NCBI GenBank assembly: GCA_023430885.1
Contig: JAEYYH010000006.1
Span: 69,481 to 133,480, forward strand
Source: Bacillota bacterium
GTDB taxonomy: Bacteria; Bacillota_I; Bacilli_A; RF39; UBA660
DNA length: 64,000 bases
Reading direction: 5' to 3'
Of this stretch, positions 1 to 9,209 are shown piece after piece. The position numbers and the translations under genes are program-made. The notes under the pieces are model-generated. The model did not search any database. It saw only the letters and a program-made list of their open reading frames with translations, and had not been told where the DNA came from. How positions within the stretch are numbered: position 1 is the first letter of the stretch; every line of letters begins with the position of its first letter.

Positions 1-1
1 T

Positions 2-1516
2 GAACTTGTTAAAGAAAAAACTGGTGTTAAGGTAGACGGTTTAAAAGCAATTAATCCTGTAAATAATACTGAAATTGAAATTTGGATTTCAGATTATGTA
101 ATGATGAATTATGGAACAGGTGCTATTATGGCTGTACCAGCGCATGATGAAAGAGATTATGAGTTTGCTAATAAGTTTAATATACCAATTATTGAAGTTA
201 TTAAAGGTGGAGATATATCTAAAGAAGCTTATACTGGCGATGGCGAAATGGTTAATTCTGGTGTACTTAATGGTATGTCAAATAAGAAAGATAGCATTGC
301 TAAAATGCTTGAATATTTAGAAGCACAAGGTATTGGAAAGAAACAAACAAATTATAAATTACAAGATTGGATATTCTCACGTCAAAGATTCTGGGGAGAA
401 CCAATTCCACTTGTTTATTGTGAAGAGTGCGGATGGGTACCAGTCCCAGAAAAGGATTTACCTGTTCTTCTTCCAAATGTGGCAGAGTATGAACCTACTG
501 AAGATGGTGAAAGTCCACTTGCCAATATACCTGAATTTGTTAACACAACATGCCCAAAATGTGGTGGGCATGCTAGAAGAGAAACAGATACAATGCCTAA
601 CTGGGCTGGTTCATCTTGGTATTTCTTAAGATACATGGATCCAAAAAATGATAAAGAATTTGTATCACAAGAGAATTTAAAATACTGGGGAAAAGTAGAC
701 TGGTATAATGGTGGTATGGAACATACTACAAGACACTTACTTTATGCAAGATTCTGGAATCAATTCTTATATAACATAGGTTTAGTTCCTTCTAAAGAAC
801 CTGTAGATATTCGTGTATCACATGGTATGATTTTAGGTTCTAATGGGGAGAAGATGAGTAAATCAAAAGGAAATGTAATAAATCCAGATGATATAGTAAA
901 AGAAGTAGGATCTGATGCACTTAGAACATATGAAATGTTTATTGGTGATTATGAAAAAGATGCTGCATGGTCAACAAATGGTCTAAAAGGGTGTAAAAAG
1001 TTCTTGGATCGTATTTGGAGAATCCAAGACAGATTAAATGATAAAGAAGGTTATACTGATGAAGTATTAGTCAATAGAACAATTAAAAAAGTATCAACTG
1101 ATTTAGTAAGTATGAAATATAATACAGCTGTATCAGCTTTAATGATTATGCTTAATGAATATGAGAAATATGATACTATAACAAAAGATGATTTAAGAAT
1201 TCTAATTCACTTACTAAATCCTATTGCGCCTCATATAACTGAAGAAATAAATGAAAAATCTAAATTAGGTACAGTTATTTGTGAAAGTACTTGGCCTAGT
1301 TATGATGAATCAAAAACAGTTGAAGATAGTTATACGATGATAGTACAAGTAAATGGTAAAGTAAGAGGAAAAATTGAAGTAGCAACAGATACTACTGATG
1401 CTGATATGAAAGCTTTAGCACAAGATATAGATAATGTTAAATCTAATATTGCAGGTAAAGAGATAGTAAAAGTTATAGTAGTACCTAAAAAATTAGTTAA
1501 TATAGTTGTTAAATAG
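2..1516 (+). CDS. leuS: Leucyl-tRNA synthetase, C-terminal part (5' end outside window)
   Basis: Charges tRNA-Leu with leucine in the cytoplasm. The open frame runs without a stop from base 2, so the N-terminus lies outside the window. Visible are the editing-domain stretch GTGAIMAVPAHDERDYEFA, a zinc-type CxxC pair (YCEECGW, TTCPKCGG), the class I catalytic stretch SSWYFLRYMDP and the KMSKS loop (EKMSKSKGN, near 850-873). The anticodon-binding domain and the C-terminal VNGKVRGK domain follow. The internal ATG at 101 is not the real start. A hairpin terminator follows 20 bases after the stop. Identification is very secure. Confidence 0.97.
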   Translation, partial: ELVKEKTGVKVDGLKAINPVNNTEIEIWISDYVMMNYGTGAIMAVPAHDERDYEFANKFNIPIIEVIKGGDISKEAYTGDGEMVNSGVLNGMSNKKDSIAKMLEYLEAQGIGKKQTNYKLQDWIFSRQRFWGEPIPLVYCEECGWVPVPEKDLPVLLPNVAEYEPTEDGESPLANIPEFVNTTCPKCGGHARRETDTMPNWAGSSWYFLRYMDPKNDKEFVSQENLKYWGKVDWYNGGMEHTTRHLLYARFWNQFLYNIGLVPSKEPVDIRVSHGMILGSNGEKMSKSKGNVINPDDIVKEVGSDALRTYEMFIGDYEKDAAWSTNGLKGCKKFLDRIWRIQDRLNDKEGYTDEVLVNRTIKKVSTDLVSMKYNTAVSALMIMLNEYEKYDTITKDDLRILIHLLNPIAPHITEEINEKSKLGTVICESTWPSYDESKTVEDSYTMIVQVNGKVRGKIEVATDTTDADMKALAQDIDNVKSNIAGKEIVKVIVVPKKLVNIVVK

Positions 1517-1536
1517 TAAAACAATAAATATAATAT

Positions 1537-1580
1537 AAAGAGGTGAAATTCTATTAAAGGAATTACACCTCTTTGTTATT
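1537..1580 (+). terminator. Terminator after leuS
   Basis: Arms 1537-1550 and 1561-1574 pair over 14 bases with one mismatch. The T-run after it is weak (CTTTGTTATT). Confidence 0.65.
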
Positions 1581-1660
1581 AATTTGTAAATAAAAAGTAC
1601 ATTCTCTTTAAAATTAACAAGAAATAAGATATAATTATTATAAATAGTAAGAGTGATATT

Positions 1661-2296
1661 ATGAAAATTAAAGAAATTATTGATTTATACGCATATGAAA
1701 AAGAATTATATAGTGAAGGGTATAATTATATTGGTGGAACAGACGAAGCTGGTAGAGGACCGCTATATGGTCCAGTTGTAGCAGCTTGTTGTGTACTTCC
1801 AAAAGATTTTGTTTTAGAAGGTTTAAATGATTCAAAACAGCTATCTGAAAAAAAACGTAATATGTATATAGATTATATAAAAGATAATGCCTTAGCATAT
1901 GGTATAGGAGTAGTTTCAGCAGAAGAGATAGATAAAATCAACATATATGAGGCTAGTAGAAAAGCTATGATTCTTGCTATTAATGAAGTAAGAAAAAAAT
2001 TACAAATTGACTATGTATTAACCGATGCTATGCCTTTAAGTATTGATATACCTTCATTACCAATTATTAAAGGTGATGCTAAAAGTATAACGATTGCAGC
2101 AGCTAGTGTTATAGCAAAAGTAACAAGAGATGAAATGTTATACGAAATAGACAAAAAATATCCACAATATGGCTTTGCAAAACATAAAGGTTATCCAACT
2201 AAAGCACATATTGAGGCTATTAATAAGTATGGACTTATTGATGGATATAGAAAAACATATGGTCCAGTAAAAGAAATATTAGAGAGGAAAATATAA
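1661..2296 (+). CDS. rnhB: Ribonuclease HII
   Basis: Cleaves the RNA strand of RNA-DNA hybrids and removes single ribonucleotides from DNA. The 211-residue length is normal. The N-terminal motif GTDEAGRGPLYGPVVAA carries the catalytic Asp-Glu pair. Further active-site Asp residues lie in LTDAMPL and ITIAAASVIAKVTRDE, and the typical HKGYPTKAH motif is near the C-terminus. A TATAAT-like box lies about 30 bases upstream. It starts a unit with the two following genes, which are 1 base away or overlapping. Confidence 0.96.
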   Translation: MKIKEIIDLYAYEKELYSEGYNYIGGTDEAGRGPLYGPVVAACCVLPKDFVLEGLNDSKQLSEKKRNMYIDYIKDNALAYGIGVVSAEEIDKINIYEASRKAMILAINEVRKKLQIDYVLTDAMPLSIDIPSLPIIKGDAKSITIAAASVIAKVTRDEMLYEIDKKYPQYGFAKHKGYPTKAHIEAINKYGLIDGYRKTYGPVKEILERKI

Positions 2297-2297
2297 T

Positions 2298-2663
2298 ATG
2301 AATAATCTAAGTTTTTCAAAAAATGTTTTTGGTGGTGAAACAAGTACAAAAATAGCAGGAAACCCTGTAAATAGTTACTCACAAGATGGTGGAAGAAGAA
2401 GTGTTGATGAAGTAAGACAAGAGCAATTAAATGCTGATCGTGGTATTCATCCTGATGCTGGAAAAGAGTTTCAAGTAGAACTTAATCAACAAGCATATCA
2501 AAATCCAATTAATAATGCATCAATGACGGGTGCTTTTGTAACACCTAATAGTCCATCTGGTATGCAAAATAATAATCAAATGCCTGCTCCATCAGATATA
2601 CAAATGGATGCCACAAGAAATAGAATGCAGGCTATGCAAGGATTAAATAGAAGAGGATTCTAA
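2298..2663 (+). CDS. Small Asn/Gln/Met-rich protein, unknown function
   Basis: 121 residues with no signal peptide, membrane segment or recognised domain. Composition is rich in Asn, Gln, Met, Pro and Gly, especially after residue 65 (QQAYQNPINN, SGMQNNNQMP), which suggests a disordered tail. A central stretch, VDEVRQEQLNADRGIHPDAG, could be helical. The start sits 1 base after rnhB with a good SD (GAGAGGAAAATATA). Its last base is shared with the next start codon, so it is co-translated. Family unknown. Confidence 0.8.
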   Translation: MNNLSFSKNVFGGETSTKIAGNPVNSYSQDGGRRSVDEVRQEQLNADRGIHPDAGKEFQVELNQQAYQNPINNASMTGAFVTPNSPSGMQNNNQMPAPSDIQMDATRNRMQAMQGLNRRGF

Positions 2664-3193
2664 TGAAAATAGAATTTTTAAAACTTGGATATCTTCAAAC
2701 AAATTGTTATTTTTTAATTAAGAATAATAAGGTACTTTTGATTGATCCAGCCGATGAATTTGAAAAGATTAAAAGAAAATTAGAAGGTCTAGATTTAGTA
2801 GGTGTTATTGTTACTCATCATCACTTTGATCATATAGGTGCTTTAGATGAAGTACTCGAAAACTATCAGGTTAATTTATATGATTTCAGTAATTTGAAAG
2901 AAGGAAACAATAAAATAGGTGATTTTGAGTTTGAGGTTATTTATACACCTGGTCATACTGATGATTCAATAACTATATTTTTTCCAAAAGAAAAAGTAAT
3001 GTTCGCTGGTGACTTTATATTTAAAAATAGCATAGGTAGAACAGATTTACCGAGCGGTAATTATGAAGAAATGCTTAAAAGTATAAGTAAAATAAAGGAA
3101 TATCCAAATGTTATAATTTATCCTGGTCATGATGAAAAAACATCCTTAGAATACGAAAAAAAATATAATGATTTTTTTAATATTACTAAATAA
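2663..3193 (+). CDS. MBL-fold metallo-hydrolase, glyoxalase II-like
   Basis: 176-residue single-domain metallo-beta-lactamase fold hydrolase, probably a thiolester hydrolase of the YqgX/GloB-like group. The metal motif HxHxDH is present as THHHFDHIGAL (His52, His54, Asp56, His57). Downstream ligands appear in YTPGHTDDS, the Asp in MFAGDFIF, and YPGHDEKTS. Start overlaps the previous stop (TAATG), so it is the last gene of the rnhB unit. Exact substrate cannot be told from sequence. Confidence 0.88.
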   Translation: MKIEFLKLGYLQTNCYFLIKNNKVLLIDPADEFEKIKRKLEGLDLVGVIVTHHHFDHIGALDEVLENYQVNLYDFSNLKEGNNKIGDFEFEVIYTPGHTDDSITIFFPKEKVMFAGDFIFKNSIGRTDLPSGNYEEMLKSISKIKEYPNVIIYPGHDEKTSLEYEKKYNDFFNITK

Positions 3194-3195
3194 AT

Positions 3196-3220
3196 AAAGG
3201 TTATAATAACCTTTTTATTT
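3196..3220 (+). terminator. Terminator after MBL hydrolase
   Basis: AAAGGTTA (3196-3203) pairs with TAACCTTT (3207-3214), followed by a T-rich tail. The extended -10 of lepA starts 18 bases after the hairpin. Confidence 0.85.
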
Positions 3221-3257
3221 TGGCTATTAAATGATATAATATAAAGCAGGTGATTTT

Positions 3258-5060
3258 ATGAAACAATCAAATATTAGAAACTTCTCGATTATTGCGCATA
3301 TTGATCATGGAAAAAGTACTATTGCTGATAGAATACTTGAAATAACTGGTGCAATTGATAAAAGAGAAATGCAAGAACAATTATTAGATAGTATGGAGCT
3401 TGAACGTGAAAGAGGTATTACAATTAAACTTAATACTGTTCAGTTACATTATGATTATAAAGGTGAAGAATATACTTTACATTTAATTGATACTCCTGGG
3501 CATGTTGATTTTACTTATGAAGTATCAAGGTCTTTAGCAGCTTGTGAAGGGGCTATTTTAGTCGTGGATGCTGCTCAAGGGATTGAAGCACAAACTTTAG
3601 CAAATTTATATCTTGCATTAGAGCATGATTTAACTATAATTCCAGTAATAAATAAAATTGATTTACCAAATGCTAATCCAGAAAAAGTTAAACAAGAACT
3701 TATGGATACATTAGGTTTTAAAGAAGATGAAATAGTTCTTACAAGTGCTAAAAATGGTATTGGAATAAAAGAATTAGTAGAGACAGTAATAGATAAAGTT
3801 CCTGCTCCAAAAGGCGATAGAAATGCTAAATTACAAGCTTTAATATTTGATAGTTTTTATGATCCATATAGAGGCATTGTTGCTTTAGTTAGAGTGGTAA
3901 ATGGTACACTTAAAATAGGTAATAATATTAAAATGATGGCTACTGGTGCTACATATGATGTAGTAGATTTATTAGTTCATACACCAAAAGAGAAAAAGGT
4001 TAAAGAATTAGTGGCTGGCGAAGTAGGTATTATTGTCGCAAATATAAGAAACATTGAAGATGTTAAAGTAGGAGATACAATAACATTATTGGAAAATCCC
4101 TCTAATGATATACTACCTGGATATAAACCAATGAAACCAATGGTTTTCTGCGGGTTATATCCACTTGAGTCTAGTAAATATCCAGAACTTAGAGAAGCTC
4201 TTGAAAAGTTAAAATTAAATGACGCGTCTTTAGAATTTCAACCGGAGACATCAAAAGCATTAGGTTTTGGCTTTAGATGTGGTTTCTTGGGATTATTACA
4301 TATGGAAATAATTGAGGAAAGAATAGAAAGAGAATTTAATATAGATTTGATAGCTACTAGTCCATCAGTTATATATGAAGTGTATCTTACTGATGGTACA
4401 ATGATTACTGTGGATAGTCCAGTAAAACTTCCTGATAGACAAAGAATAGATCATATTGAAGAACCATATATCAGAACTAATATATTTGCACCAAGTTCAT
4501 ATATTGGATCTATTATGGAATTATGTCAAAATAAAAGAGGTAATTATATTTCAATAGAGTATTTAGATGCCACTAGAGTGGATATTCACTATGAAATACC
4601 TCTTTCTGAGATTGTATATGATTTCTTTGATAAACTTAAATCAACTACTAAAGGCTATGCTTCATTTGACTATGAATTAATAGGATACAAGAAGAGTGAT
4701 TTAGTTAAAATGGATATTCTATTAAATGGTGAAGTAGTCGATGCCTTAAGTGTTATCGTTCATAAAGATTTTGCATATGGTCGTGGTAAAGCAATTGTTG
4801 AAAATTTAAGAAAATTAATACCAAGACAACAGTTTGAAGTTCCTATTCAAGCTTGTATTGGTAATAAAGCTATAGCTAGAGCAGATATAAAAGCAGTAAG
4901 AAAAAATGTACTTGCCAAATGTTATGGTGGCGATGTTTCACGTAAAAGAAAACTTCTTGAAAAACAAAAAGAGGGTAAGAAACGTATGAAAATGGTTGGT
5001 AATGTTGAAATACCACAAGAAGCCTTCTTATCAGTTCTTTCTATGGATAGTGATGAATAA
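3258..5060 (+). CDS. lepA: Elongation factor 4 (LepA), ribosomal back-translocase GTPase
   Basis: 600 residues, standard length. G1 is AHIDHGKST, the switch region is RERGITI, G3 is DTPGHVDF and G4 is NKIDLP. Domains II, III and V and the LepA-specific C-terminal domain (YGGDVSRKRKLLEKQ) follow. It acts on stalled or mistranslocated ribosomes. An extended -10 (TGATATAAT, 3232-3240) lies 17 bases before the ATG, with SD GCAGGTGA. The last base overlaps the next start codon. Confidence 0.98.
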   Translation: MKQSNIRNFSIIAHIDHGKSTIADRILEITGAIDKREMQEQLLDSMELERERGITIKLNTVQLHYDYKGEEYTLHLIDTPGHVDFTYEVSRSLAACEGAILVVDAAQGIEAQTLANLYLALEHDLTIIPVINKIDLPNANPEKVKQELMDTLGFKEDEIVLTSAKNGIGIKELVETVIDKVPAPKGDRNAKLQALIFDSFYDPYRGIVALVRVVNGTLKIGNNIKMMATGATYDVVDLLVHTPKEKKVKELVAGEVGIIVANIRNIEDVKVGDTITLLENPSNDILPGYKPMKPMVFCGLYPLESSKYPELREALEKLKLNDASLEFQPETSKALGFGFRCGFLGLLHMEIIEERIEREFNIDLIATSPSVIYEVYLTDGTMITVDSPVKLPDRQRIDHIEEPYIRTNIFAPSSYIGSIMELCQNKRGNYISIEYLDATRVDIHYEIPLSEIVYDFFDKLKSTTKGYASFDYELIGYKKSDLVKMDILLNGEVVDALSVIVHKDFAYGRGKAIVENLRKLIPRQQFEVPIQACIGNKAIARADIKAVRKNVLAKCYGGDVSRKRKLLEKQKEGKKRMKMVGNVEIPQEAFLSVLSMDSDE

Positions 5061-5686
5061 TGGACATTAATCAAAAAATTGAAATTTATGAAGATATAAA
5101 AAAGCAATTGTTAGAGTCTTTACCATATGAGATGGATGAAGAGCACAGAAAAGAAGAACGAGTTATAAAATCAATAGCGGCTTTTAAAGCAACTAATTAT
5201 AGTGGTACAAATAAAGAGTTAGCTGATATAACAGGTATATCAAAATCAAGTATACAAAGATACTTAACTGATCAAAAATTAGTCGAATCGTTAACGGATG
5301 CAGAAACATATACTATTATTACAGAAGCTCTTTTAAAAAATAAACAAGAAGGAAAAGTAAGGGGCGGAATCAATTCTGCTAAAAATAGTGTTGCTATTAA
5401 AGATAAAGCAGGTAAATTTATTTGCAGAATACCATACGAAGGTCCAATTGATAAAGAAGAACAAAAGAAATTTGATGTAGTATATTTAACAGGTATGTAT
5501 CTATTTAAGGATATATCTATAGGAAAGCTAGCTAGCCAAACAGGTTTATCTAGAGATTATATATATGATTGTTTAACAAGTAATTTAATTAGTGCCTTAT
5601 TTGGTGAAAAAATAGAAAACTTATTAAGACAAAAACTTAATTCTAATTACCCAACAAGTATGATTAAAAAAATAAAAGAGAGATAA
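5060..5686 (+). CDS. Tandem HTH regulator, SpoIIID-like
   Basis: 208 residues, translationally coupled to lepA (TAATG). A first helix-turn-helix (about residues 55-80, TNKELADITGISKSSIQRYL) is followed by LLKNKQEGKVRGG. That arrangement resembles the SpoIIID pattern of HTH, short linker and NKxExxxRGG. A second HTH-like stretch (residues 152-176, ISIGKLASQTGLSRDYIYD) suggests a duplication. Canonical SpoIIID is about 90 residues, so this is double length. Probably a DNA-binding regulator; a link to sporulation is inference only. Confidence 0.6.
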   Translation: MDINQKIEIYEDIKKQLLESLPYEMDEEHRKEERVIKSIAAFKATNYSGTNKELADITGISKSSIQRYLTDQKLVESLTDAETYTIITEALLKNKQEGKVRGGINSAKNSVAIKDKAGKFICRIPYEGPIDKEEQKKFDVVYLTGMYLFKDISIGKLASQTGLSRDYIYDCLTSNLISALFGEKIENLLRQKLNSNYPTSMIKKIKER

Positions 5687-5698
5687 AATCTCTCTTTT
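5674..5698. terminator. Bidirectional terminator
   Basis: AAAAGAGAGA (5674-5683) and TCTCTCTTTT (5689-5698) form a perfect 10-bp stem. It serves both convergent genes; the stop of the minus-strand gene lies at its edge. Confidence 0.85.
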
Positions 5699-6053
5699 AA
5701 AATACTATTCCCCATATATTTAACCAAGCATTTGGAAATATAAAGAATGAACCAGCAAATAGTATAATAATAAGTAAAGTTATCAATATACATAATTTTA
5801 CTTTCTTATTTTTTGCTTTCTTTTTATCTAACTTATATAGCAAGTAATTGAAAAATACAATTAATAGAGCAGTAGCAATTAGTATTATAAAACCAATTAT
5901 TCTTTCAATTATTGAAGGTTGTACAAATAAACCAAATATAAATAAAGAAGACAGCATAACTGGATAACTTGCAATTATACTAAGAACTACGTTCAAAATA
6001 ACAATTTTATATACTTCAACTTGTTCAAAATATTTAATAATTAAATTTTTCAT
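5697..6053 (-). CDS. Small membrane protein, unknown
   Basis: 118 residues. The ATG at 6053 is chosen over 6086 because AGGAGG lies 5 bases upstream on the minus strand. At least three hydrophobic segments are visible: IVILNVVLSIIASYPVML, IIGFIILIATALLIVFF and LCILITLLIIILFAGSFFIF. A basic KLDKKKAKNKKVK loop separates the last two and is likely cytoplasmic. No family recognised. Confidence 0.7.
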   Translation of the reverse strand: MKNLIIKYFEQVEVYKIVILNVVLSIIASYPVMLSSLFIFGLFVQPSIIERIIGFIILIATALLIVFFNYLLYKLDKKKAKNKKVKLCILITLLIIILFAGSFFIFPNAWLNIWGIVF

Positions 6054-6120
6054 AAGTCCTCCTACATTTATATTATAGCATATCAAACTAAGACATGGTA
6101 TAATAAAGATGGTGATAAAA

Positions 6121-6504
6121 ATGGAAAAAGAAAAAGAATGGTTAGACTTAAAACTATGTGATTGGGGAAGATCCCAAATATCAGATAAGGATGAACTAAA
6201 AAAAGCAAGAGCCTTAATGAAATCTTTTTATATTACAATTTTGCTTCCACTTTATGTCCCAGTACAAAATCGTAAAAATTGGCATTTTTCAGTACCTGAT
6301 TCAGAATTAACTTGTCGTATTTTCTACGAAGATATAAAAGAATATCATAAGAAAAATAATGGTGTATCTTCTATAAGAGAATTGCTAGAACAGGTAAGCA
6401 AATATAATGTTGCAATGACTCCAGAAAAAATAGAAAAAACAGTTAATTTAATAGATAAGAAAAAAATTGAAAAAGATGAAGATTTATTTGGAGTTAGAAG
6501 ATGA
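6121..6504 (+). CDS. Hypothetical cytoplasmic protein upstream of hemW
   Basis: 127 residues, charged, no membrane segment. ATG 6121 has SD GGTGA at the right distance; an ATG at 6109 is too close to it. Visible blocks are a Trp-rich N-terminus (EWLDLKLCDWGRSQ), a hydrophobic patch (FYITILLPLYVPVQ) and a helical C-terminal half. It overlaps hemW by 4 bases (ATGA), so the two are co-translated. Function unknown. Confidence 0.65.
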   Translation: MEKEKEWLDLKLCDWGRSQISDKDELKKARALMKSFYITILLPLYVPVQNRKNWHFSVPDSELTCRIFYEDIKEYHKKNNGVSSIRELLEQVSKYNVAMTPEKIEKTVNLIDKKKIEKDEDLFGVRR

Positions 6505-7595
6505 AGAATGCTTATATACATATTCCATTTTGTAAAACAATATGTACATACTGTGATTTCTGTAAGATGTATTATAATGCAAAATGGGCAAGTGTATATT
6601 TAGATTCTTTAGAAAAAGAAATAGATTCTAAATACAAAAATGAAACATTAAGTACTATCTATATTGGTGGTGGTACACCAAATAGTTTATCTAATGAAGA
6701 ATTAGAAAGATTATTTAATATATTAGATAGACTTAATAAAGATAAATCTTATGAATATACTATTGAATGTAATATAGAATTATTAACTTTAGAGCAAATA
6801 CTTCTTATGAAAAGATATGGTATTAATAGGGTTAGTATTGGAGTTCAAACATTTAATCAAAAATATTTAGAATTTTTAAATCGTCATCATACTAGTAGTA
6901 TGGTTAAAGAGAAAATAGATTTATTAAAAAAATATGATATTAATAATATAAATGTTGATTTAATATATGCAATACCAGGTGAAACTTTAGAGCAGTTATC
7001 AGAAGATATAGAAATTATTAAAACTCTTGATATACCTCATATATCAACGTATTCGCTTATTATAGAAGCTAATACTGTGTTATCTAAACTTCATATTAAA
7101 AATATAAGTGAAGATTTAGATTATGATATGTATAATTTAATAATTGAGAGATTAAATAATTATAATCATTATGAGACTAGTAATTTTTCTAAAGAAGGCT
7201 ATGAATCAAAACATAATTTAACATATTGGAATAATGAACATTATTATGGTTTTGGTTTAGGAGCAAGTGGATATATAGACAATGTAAGATATGAAAATAC
7301 TAGGAGTCTTAATCATTATTTAGAAGGCAAATATGTATTAGAAGAATCTACATTAACAAAAAATGAAGTAATAGAAAATGAGTTTATTTTAGGATTTAGA
7401 AAATTAGAAGGTATAAATATAAATAGATTTAAAGAAAAATACAACATAGATATTTTAAATATAGATGTTGTATTAGAATTATTAGAAAAGGGTAAATTGA
7501 TTAATGATGGAAGTAATATAAAGATTGATAATAATTATGTATATACAGCCAATGATATTTTAATTAATTTTTTAGGTATAGATTATGAAAAGTGA
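6501..7595 (+). CDS. hemW: Radical SAM protein HemW-like (heme chaperone / coproporphyrinogen oxidase-like)
   Basis: 364 residues. The iron-sulfur motif is Cys11-x3-Cys15-x2-Cys18 with Cys21 next, the HemW pattern that differs from true HemN. The SAM-binding glycine motif is YIGGGTPN, and the barrel motifs NRVSIGVQTFN and DLIYAIPGET follow. A C-terminal HemN-type domain ends the protein. HemW inserts heme into apoproteins. It is sandwiched between an unknown gene (4-base overlap) and an HD-domain gene (11-base overlap). It stops with TGA, evidence for the standard code. Confidence 0.92.
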   Translation: MKNAYIHIPFCKTICTYCDFCKMYYNAKWASVYLDSLEKEIDSKYKNETLSTIYIGGGTPNSLSNEELERLFNILDRLNKDKSYEYTIECNIELLTLEQILLMKRYGINRVSIGVQTFNQKYLEFLNRHHTSSMVKEKIDLLKKYDINNINVDLIYAIPGETLEQLSEDIEIIKTLDIPHISTYSLIIEANTVLSKLHIKNISEDLDYDMYNLIIERLNNYNHYETSNFSKEGYESKHNLTYWNNEHYYGFGLGASGYIDNVRYENTRSLNHYLEGKYVLEESTLTKNEVIENEFILGFRKLEGININRFKEKYNIDILNIDVVLELLEKGKLINDGSNIKIDNNYVYTANDILINFLGIDYEK

Positions 7596-8163
7596 TGTTT
7601 TTAATAAAGAACTAAGTTATATAAAAAGTGATAGATTGAGAGAAAGTGTGAAAGTATTATTAGATATGCTTCCAGATTATTTTTATGAGATAGCAGCTTC
7701 ATCAACAGGTAAGTATCATCCAGCATTTTCACTAGGTGATGGCGGACTTGTTAGACATACAAAAGTAGCTGTAAGAATAGCTCATGAATTATTCAATGAT
7801 GCTTCTTTATTCACATCATATACTGATGATGAAAAAGATTTACTTATTATGTCTCTTCTTCTTCATGATGGTTTAAAAGAAGGATTAGTAAAAGAAAAAT
7901 ATGTTAGATTTGATCATCCGTTACTAATGGCAGATTTTATTAAAGAAAATGCCAGTAAAACAAAAATAACTGATAAAGAAGTGCAAATTATGGCAACAAG
8001 TATAGCAAGTCATATGGGACCTTGGAATACTAATGAACCATATTCAAGCGTTGTTTTACCACTTCCAAAAAACAAATATGAACAATTTATTCATATGTGT
8101 GATTATTTATCAAGTCGTAAATTTTTGGATGTAAAATTTGATGGAAATAATATAAGTGAATAG
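7585..8163 (+). CDS. HD-domain phosphohydrolase-like protein
   Basis: 192 residues. HD-type metal ligands are visible: RHTKVAVRIAHEL (His), LLLHDGLKEG (His-Asp), a conserved His in RFDHPLLMA and SIASHMGPW. The pattern fits a metal-dependent phosphohydrolase of the HDIG type, acting on nucleotides or phosphorylated RNA. The start overlaps the hemW end. Substrate unknown. Confidence 0.75.
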   Translation: MKSDVFNKELSYIKSDRLRESVKVLLDMLPDYFYEIAASSTGKYHPAFSLGDGGLVRHTKVAVRIAHELFNDASLFTSYTDDEKDLLIMSLLLHDGLKEGLVKEKYVRFDHPLLMADFIKENASKTKITDKEVQIMATSIASHMGPWNTNEPYSSVVLPLPKNKYEQFIHMCDYLSSRKFLDVKFDGNNISE

Positions 8164-8185
8164 GTCTTAGGACCTATTTTTATTT
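8159..8185 (+). terminator. Terminator after HD gene
   Basis: AATAGGTC (8159-8166), loop TTAG, GACCTATT (8171-8178), then TTTATTTG. Confidence 0.85.
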
Positions 8186-8235
8186 GACTATTAATAATAG
8201 ACATTATATAATAAAACTATTTAGGTGGTATTAGT

Positions 8236-9123
8236 ATGAATAAGAGAGAATATTTTTATAAATTAAAGGATTTACTTGAACAATATCTTTACGTATTTGA
8301 AGTTTCTTTAGAATCTTCAGCAGAATATTATTCACTTTTCTTTAGAAATTTATTGACTATGAATGATAAAGAAATGTGTAATACTTTAACTAGTGAATAT
8401 AAAGAATATTTACGTAACTTACAAAGTGAAATACAAATATATAATTTTGCTTTAAAAAAGTTAAATAAGATTGATACTAGTGATATGTATTATGTTTTTG
8501 AAAAACTTGATGCTGATTATGAAAATAGATATCAGTATATAAATGATGTATTTGAAAACTTCCTAACAGCTTTAAATTTAGAATTTAAAGATAGATTTTA
8601 TTTACCAAGGAAAAAATTTAGTATACTTGATGATAAAAAAATTAATCTATATAAAGAGTATTTAAAAGGATTTAATTTAGATAGTTTAAAAGATTACATG
8701 ACTGAAGAAAAAATATACTCAAGTTCTTCTTTTGATGAAGCAATAAAAAAATCCAAAATATATAACGTAGATGCTGATGATTATATTGATATTTTTGCAG
8801 TACTTATTAAAGAAGATGAACAGGGTAATTTATTAACTATACCAGTATTACCAACTATTACCAGTGATAAAAGTTTTTTAATAAATATTCATGAACTTAC
8901 ACATAATGCTCTATTAACTAGAAATGATATTAATCGCAATGATAAATTAGTTTATGAAGAAGATTTAGCATTATTCTATGAGTTATTGTACAAATCTAGA
9001 AACCCTTTTGTAAAGACAAATATACATACTAGTGGGTTAAGTAAAAGATTACTTAGCGAATATAAAAATGAGCCATTTTTAGAACAAGTGGAAAAAGTAA
9101 AATACTATAGCGAGAAAAAATAA
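8236..9123 (+). CDS. Putative zinc metallopeptidase (HExxH), family unknown
   Basis: 295 residues, soluble, with a helical N-terminal half. Near residue 219 is an HExxH zinc motif (INIHELTHNAL), with an acidic group about 22 residues later (VYEEDLALFYELL) that could supply the third ligand, as in gluzincins. No signal peptide, so likely cytoplasmic. SD TTAGGTGG fits the ATG. It stands alone between two terminators. Peptidase function is inferred from the motif only. Confidence 0.6.
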   Translation: MNKREYFYKLKDLLEQYLYVFEVSLESSAEYYSLFFRNLLTMNDKEMCNTLTSEYKEYLRNLQSEIQIYNFALKKLNKIDTSDMYYVFEKLDADYENRYQYINDVFENFLTALNLEFKDRFYLPRKKFSILDDKKINLYKEYLKGFNLDSLKDYMTEEKIYSSSSFDEAIKKSKIYNVDADDYIDIFAVLIKEDEQGNLLTIPVLPTITSDKSFLINIHELTHNALLTRNDINRNDKLVYEEDLALFYELLYKSRNPFVKTNIHTSGLSKRLLSEYKNEPFLEQVEKVKYYSEKK

Positions 9124-9150
9124 CAGACTAATTTTAGTCTGTCTTTTTTT
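9123..9150 (+). terminator. Terminator after putative metallopeptidase
   Basis: ACAGACTAA (9123-9131) and TTAGTCTGT (9134-9142), then CTTTTTTT. Confidence 0.9.
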
Positions 9151-9209
9151 GTAAACTATCTTGATTATTAAATCATTATTAACTATAATGAAGATAGGGA
9201 GGTTAGACA

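Noticed and set aside
415..636. Minus-strand ORF inside leuS
   Set aside because: Fully inside a conserved gene in another frame, with no SD or family signal. The same reasoning removed all other contained ORFs.
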